Shown here: positions 32,717 to 35,533 of the stretch, one piece after another
Numbering within the stretch: position 1 is the stretch's first letter
How the letters are laid out: each line of letters starts with the position of its first letter
Assembly: GCA_030539655.1 (NCBI GenBank)
Contig: JAUNXT010000007.1
Location: 1-35,533, forward strand
Origin: Methanocorpusculum sp.
GTDB lineage: Archaea > Halobacteriota > Methanomicrobia > Methanomicrobiales > Methanocorpusculaceae
Direction: 5' to 3'
DNA: 35,533 bases
The notes under the pieces: model-generated
Database searches by the model: none
What the model was told of the DNA's origin: nothing
The model's input: the letters and a program-made list of their open reading frames with translations, nothing else
Program-made: the position numbers and the translations under genes

Positions 32717-33289
32717 TCAGAGTATGGTTACATCTTCGTCAATTATAACACCCATAGCTTCCAGAAATGCACGGATTTTCCTGATATCCTCTTCGGTCGC
32801 TGTGCTGCGGCACATGACCGAGAGCGGATTTCCGTTGTCGAGTATACCGATACCTGAAAGCCTGTATCCATTGCGTTCATAGAGGCGTATCCGTGCCAGG
32901 CGCTGCTGCTGGTTTTCCGCGGCCTCCGAGGGGGTTTCCACAGAGAAAAATACAAGGTGTGAAGCAAATTTCCTGTTGAAGGACTCTATTGCACGGCTTC
33001 CAAAACCCTTCCCGCGGCATTCTTCTGCAACGGCGAGGTGAAGGAGGTATGCGATTTCATCTGTGAAGAAGACTACCAGATATCCGACGGTGCGCGATTC
33101 ATACACAAGCGCCCATTCTTCGAACTGCATTGCCGGAGGGAGCACTTCCGGCAGATGTGAAATATCGGTCTGCTCATTTTCGGGAAATGAGTAGTAATAA
33201 ATCTCCATTGCTGCATCACGGCGTTCCGGACATTCTGCAAGCGGCAGAATCTGAAACGAGCCTGCGCATGAGGCTTTCTGTTCCGTCAT
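32717..33289 (-). CDS. GNAT-family N-acetyltransferase
   Basis: This 190-residue protein has the GNAT core. The strand YLLHLAVAEE leads to the acetyl-CoA pyrophosphate loop CRGKGFGSRA (R/Q-x-x-G-x-G/A), followed by a helix and the later RIRLYERNGYRLSG segment typical of the fourth motif. Substrate is unknown. The ATG at 33289 is preferred, because a TATA-like ACTATACAC lies about 12-20 bases upstream; an ATG at 33328 would add 13 residues. It is followed by a strong terminator and is likely monocistronic. Confidence 0.85.
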   Translation of the reverse strand: MTEQKASCAGSFQILPLAECPERRDAAMEIYYYSFPENEQTDISHLPEVLPPAMQFEEWALVYESRTVGYLVVFFTDEIAYLLHLAVAEECRGKGFGSRAIESFNRKFASHLVFFSVETPSEAAENQQQRLARIRLYERNGYRLSGIGILDNGNPLSVMCRSTATEEDIRKIRAFLEAMGVIIDEDVTIL

Positions 33290-33368
33290 AATTTGGGATA
33301 GTGTATAGTCTTCCCTGTTAAAATACATTTTGCATTCCGGAAATGCCCGGATAAATCTTTGTCAATGC

Positions 33369-33401
33369 AAATATTATATCTTTTCGCGTCAAATATATTT
33401 G
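33369..33401 (+). promoter_or_regulatory. Promoter of the TIM-barrel gene
   Basis: AAATATTATATC (about 33369-33380) is a TATA candidate placing transcription start near 33401. A 12-base palindrome CAAATATATTTG occupies 33390-33401, overlapping that start. Slightly upstream, GCATT (33332-33336) and AATGC (33342-33346) make another short dyad. Confidence 0.4.
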
Positions 33402-33408
33402 TACTGAA

Positions 33409-34143
33409 ATGTCCGCAGTAACAGTCTCCATCTCAACACATGCTCTTGCCCAACGTCCTCCTGAGGAAGCGCTTGAAGAGCTTGCATCCCGTACGTCCGC
33501 AGTGGAACTGATGAACGACGGCCTGCACTACACAACAGATGCCGCACTTCTGTCTTCCTTTTCCTTCCGGTACTCCATTCATGCTCCTGCACGCAGTGTA
33601 AACATCTCCTCGGTTCTTGAACCAATCCGCCGTGCCTCGGTTGAACTGGTTGAAGAGTCTTTGGAGCTTGCAGCAGAATGCAACGCATCACATGTTGTGT
33701 TTCATCCGGGATACTATACGTTTAAGGAAGAGTATGAAAAGTCTGTTTCTGCCCTGAAACAATCCCTCAAAGAGATTAACCGTTTTGCGGAGGAGACAGG
33801 TGTAATATGCTGTGTTGAAAATATGGGCAACTGGGGATATTTCTTCCTGAAGTCTCCTGATGATCTTGAGCTAACTGACGGCACAGGATTCTGTCTTGAT
33901 ATCGGGCATGCAAACGAGTGCGGGAATCTGTATGAGTTTTTGAAGCACCCGTTTTCCGCGGTTCATGTACATGACAATGACGGGACGTCGGATGCGCATC
34001 TCGGACTGGGGAAAGGAAACATCGATGTGCAGGCGGTCGTGAATGCGATTAAACAAAATCATATAACATCACCCGTGGCAGAGTGTGCAGCGCTCGAGGC
34101 GGCAGTGGAGACAAAAGTGCTGTTGGAAAAGCTGCTCGGATAA
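33409..34143 (+). CDS. TIM-barrel sugar phosphate isomerase/epimerase-like protein
   Basis: This 244-residue protein belongs to the AP-endonuclease-2/xylose-isomerase-like barrel family. Family landmarks are SISTHA at the start, the SIHAPA strand, HVVFHPGYY, a CVENMGN strand with Glu, FCLDIGHANE with Asp/His, and AVHVHDNDGTSDAHLGLGKGNID near the C-terminus. Together these supply the metal-binding His/Glu/Asp set. It is shorter than true endonuclease IV and lacks its full zinc set, so a sugar epimerase or isomerase is likelier than a repair nuclease. Substrate cannot be predicted. It is well separated from its neighbours. Confidence 0.82.
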   Translation: MSAVTVSISTHALAQRPPEEALEELASRTSAVELMNDGLHYTTDAALLSSFSFRYSIHAPARSVNISSVLEPIRRASVELVEESLELAAECNASHVVFHPGYYTFKEEYEKSVSALKQSLKEINRFAEETGVICCVENMGNWGYFFLKSPDDLELTDGTGFCLDIGHANECGNLYEFLKHPFSAVHVHDNDGTSDAHLGLGKGNIDVQAVVNAIKQNHITSPVAECAALEAAVETKVLLEKLLG

Positions 34144-34242
34144 GAGCGGTTTTTCTGCAGGGTGTTAATTTCATTTATTTAATTCATCTTACAAAATTTC
34201 CATACTATTTTAAACTTTGAAGGCCCATTATATGCAGAGAGT

Positions 34243-35433
34243 ATGAAACACAGCGCATCCCTTATATCCCTGTGTGTTCTCTTCCTTCTCCTCTGCGGCA
34301 TCTGTACTGCTGCCGCGGCAGCGGAAGAGACACGTTCGTTTACCGATGATCTCGGACGGACAGTCGAGCTTCCCGCAGAAATCGACAAGGTCATCCCGTC
34401 GGGACATCTGGCACTGTCGGTTCTGATTGCCTATGACCCGGAATATCTCGCATCCTGCGGCGACGGACTGCCCGCAAATGCGGACCGGTATCTTCCGGCG
34501 GTTGCCGCACAGAATCTTCCAAAGACCGGCGCCATTTTTTATTCAGGGGGCACGGTAAATTATGAGGAGGTTATGCAGCTTGCATCCATCGGTGCGGATA
34601 TCTTTATTGATATCGGGCAGAAAACGGACGGAATCGGTGAGTCACTCGATGAATTTACCCGTATTTCAGGTATCCCCGCGGTTTTTATCAGCCAGAATTC
34701 GTTAGATGAGATCCCCTCCTCCTACCGGAAGATCGGGGAGATTCTTGGCGAAAAAGAGCGCGGAGAGGAACTGTATGCATACATGAAGAACTGGATTGAT
34801 ACATTCCAGGCAGGGATGCAGTCAGTTAATAAGACCACTGCCGCACAGATTAATGTGATTGACGGGAACAACTACTATCTCCTCGGAGGATTTAATGAGG
34901 ACAAATCCCTCGGCTATCAGTCTACTGCTCTTTCCACATTTGCGGACAACGTAATTGCCGCACAGACACCAAAGGGTCTTGGGGACATCTACGGTATGGA
35001 GGCAGTTCTTCGCATCTTTTCGGAAAAGGACCCGGAGTATATTTTCATTGCGGGTTCGACTGACCACAGATACTACAGGGATTTTCTCTCGAACCCCTCA
35101 TTTGCCGGACTTTCCGCTGTGAAAAACGGGCATGTGTATGAGATTCCAAAGGACTGCCCTTATATCTGGACTGCGATGCCGTTTTCAGGATGGGGTATCT
35201 GCGGGATGATTTGGATTGCAAACATTCTGTATCCGGAGACGTTCGATTATAACGCGAAGGAGAATGTGCAGGAGTTTTATCAGAAGATGATTGGGTACAA
35301 TCTCACGGATGCAGAGTACGATGCGCTTACCAATGTGAGTGTGCCTGCATCAACTCCGGGTCCGGCTGCGGGGATTCTTGGCGGACTTGCGGCTGCAGGT
35401 CTCGTGTTTGGGCTGCGGACGGGAAGAAGGTAA
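34243..35433 (+). CDS. Secreted substrate-binding protein of an ABC transporter (BtuF/FepB-like)
   Basis: This 396-residue protein starts with a hydrophobic signal peptide (about 1-27, ending ICTAAAAA). A periplasmic-binding-protein fold of the cobalamin/iron-chelate class follows, with the opening FTDDLGRTVELPAEIDKVI and later PEYIFIAG and GHVYEIPKDCPY typical of that class. The C-terminus has a Pro/Thr-rich linker, then a hydrophobic segment (about 373-392) ending in RTGRR, which looks like a membrane anchor or archaeosortase-type sorting tail. Permease and ATPase genes are not in the window; they may lie downstream. A TATA-like ACTATTTTAAAC lies about 30 bases before the ATG. Confidence 0.88.
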   Translation: MKHSASLISLCVLFLLLCGICTAAAAAEETRSFTDDLGRTVELPAEIDKVIPSGHLALSVLIAYDPEYLASCGDGLPANADRYLPAVAAQNLPKTGAIFYSGGTVNYEEVMQLASIGADIFIDIGQKTDGIGESLDEFTRISGIPAVFISQNSLDEIPSSYRKIGEILGEKERGEELYAYMKNWIDTFQAGMQSVNKTTAAQINVIDGNNYYLLGGFNEDKSLGYQSTALSTFADNVIAAQTPKGLGDIYGMEAVLRIFSEKDPEYIFIAGSTDHRYYRDFLSNPSFAGLSAVKNGHVYEIPKDCPYIWTAMPFSGWGICGMIWIANILYPETFDYNAKENVQEFYQKMIGYNLTDAEYDALTNVSVPASTPGPAAGILGGLAAAGLVFGLRTGRR

Positions 35434-35449
35434 ACAATTTTCACTTTAA

Positions 35450-35484
35450 ACACCTGTTCTCTTTTTTTCTACTGCTGCAGGTGT
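35450..35484 (+). terminator. Inverted repeat with T-run after the binding-protein gene
   Basis: ACACCTG (35450-35456) pairs with CAGGTGT (35478-35484). The seven-T tract (35462-35468) lies in the loop rather than after the stem, so the T-run alone may terminate and the repeat may do something else. The rest to the window end shows no gene. Confidence 0.4.
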
Positions 35485-35533
35485 TGAATGACCGCTCGTA
35501 CGCCCTTTTGTCGTGCTCCGGTTTCGCGCCTCA

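Overview
The window is a stretch of methanogenic archaeal chromosome, most likely from the Methanomicrobiales. I infer this from marker genes, not from a database match. Diagnostic genes are thiol:fumarate reductase (tfrA, tfrB), a fused Fae-Hps for formaldehyde fixation and pentose synthesis, archaeal-type thymidylate synthase, RNA polymerase subunit F (Rpo4), ribosomal protein L21e, the TrmY/Pus10 pair, class I HMG-CoA reductase and a PIN-ATPase-KH protein. TATA elements close to start codons suggest short or absent leaders at several genes. Most of the window is ordinary housekeeping sequence, tightly packed and full of ATGA overlaps.

Layout. 1-5.4 kb: a giant DUF4011/superfamily 1 helicase/Vsr-like nuclease/DUF3320 protein that resembles single-gene antiphage proteins, followed by a small membrane protein. 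5.4-9.7 kb (minus): hmgA-tfrA-tfrB. 9.9-12.2 kb (plus): thiM-thiE-trm5, all overlapping, then tRNA-Leu(UAG). 12.4-16.9 kb (minus): a translation and RNA-modification operon, trmY-pus10-rpl21e-rpoF-DUF655-ksgA-hemK2 methyltransferase. 17.0-18.8 kb (minus): a phosphate transporter with its DUF47 partner. 19.0-20.2 kb (plus): fae-hps. 20.4-26.5 kb (minus): endonuclease IV with a small partner gene, leuS, and the PIN-ATPase-KH gene. 26.7-28.1 kb (plus): thymidylate synthase and a YczE-like membrane protein, converging on radC. 28.7-29.05 kb: a regulatory-looking intergenic region with a repeated dyad. 29.05-29.55 kb: rubrerythrin. 29.7-33.3 kb (minus): a PH-like/SHOCT protein with internal repeats, a small multidrug export family protein and a GNAT acetyltransferase. 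33.4-35.4 kb (plus): a TIM-barrel epimerase-like protein and a secreted metal-chelate or cobalamin-type binding protein.

How genes work together. TrmY and Pus10 perform successive steps at tRNA position 54, and their reading frames overlap by four bases. ThiM and ThiE are successive steps in thiamine phosphate assembly and are likewise coupled. Pit and DUF47 form a transporter-accessory pair. Endonuclease IV, RadC, thymidylate synthase and the PIN ATPase give the 20-29 kb region a DNA-maintenance flavour, although they are not one operon.

The best leads for something undescribed are: the giant fused helicase-nuclease, whose nuclease motif appears altered; the duplicated GGTGACA-N3-TGTCACC elements between radC and rubrerythrin; the ATACC dyads between hmgA and thiM; and the repeat-bearing PH/SHOCT protein. 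No CRISPR array, insertion sequence, rRNA or integrase was seen.
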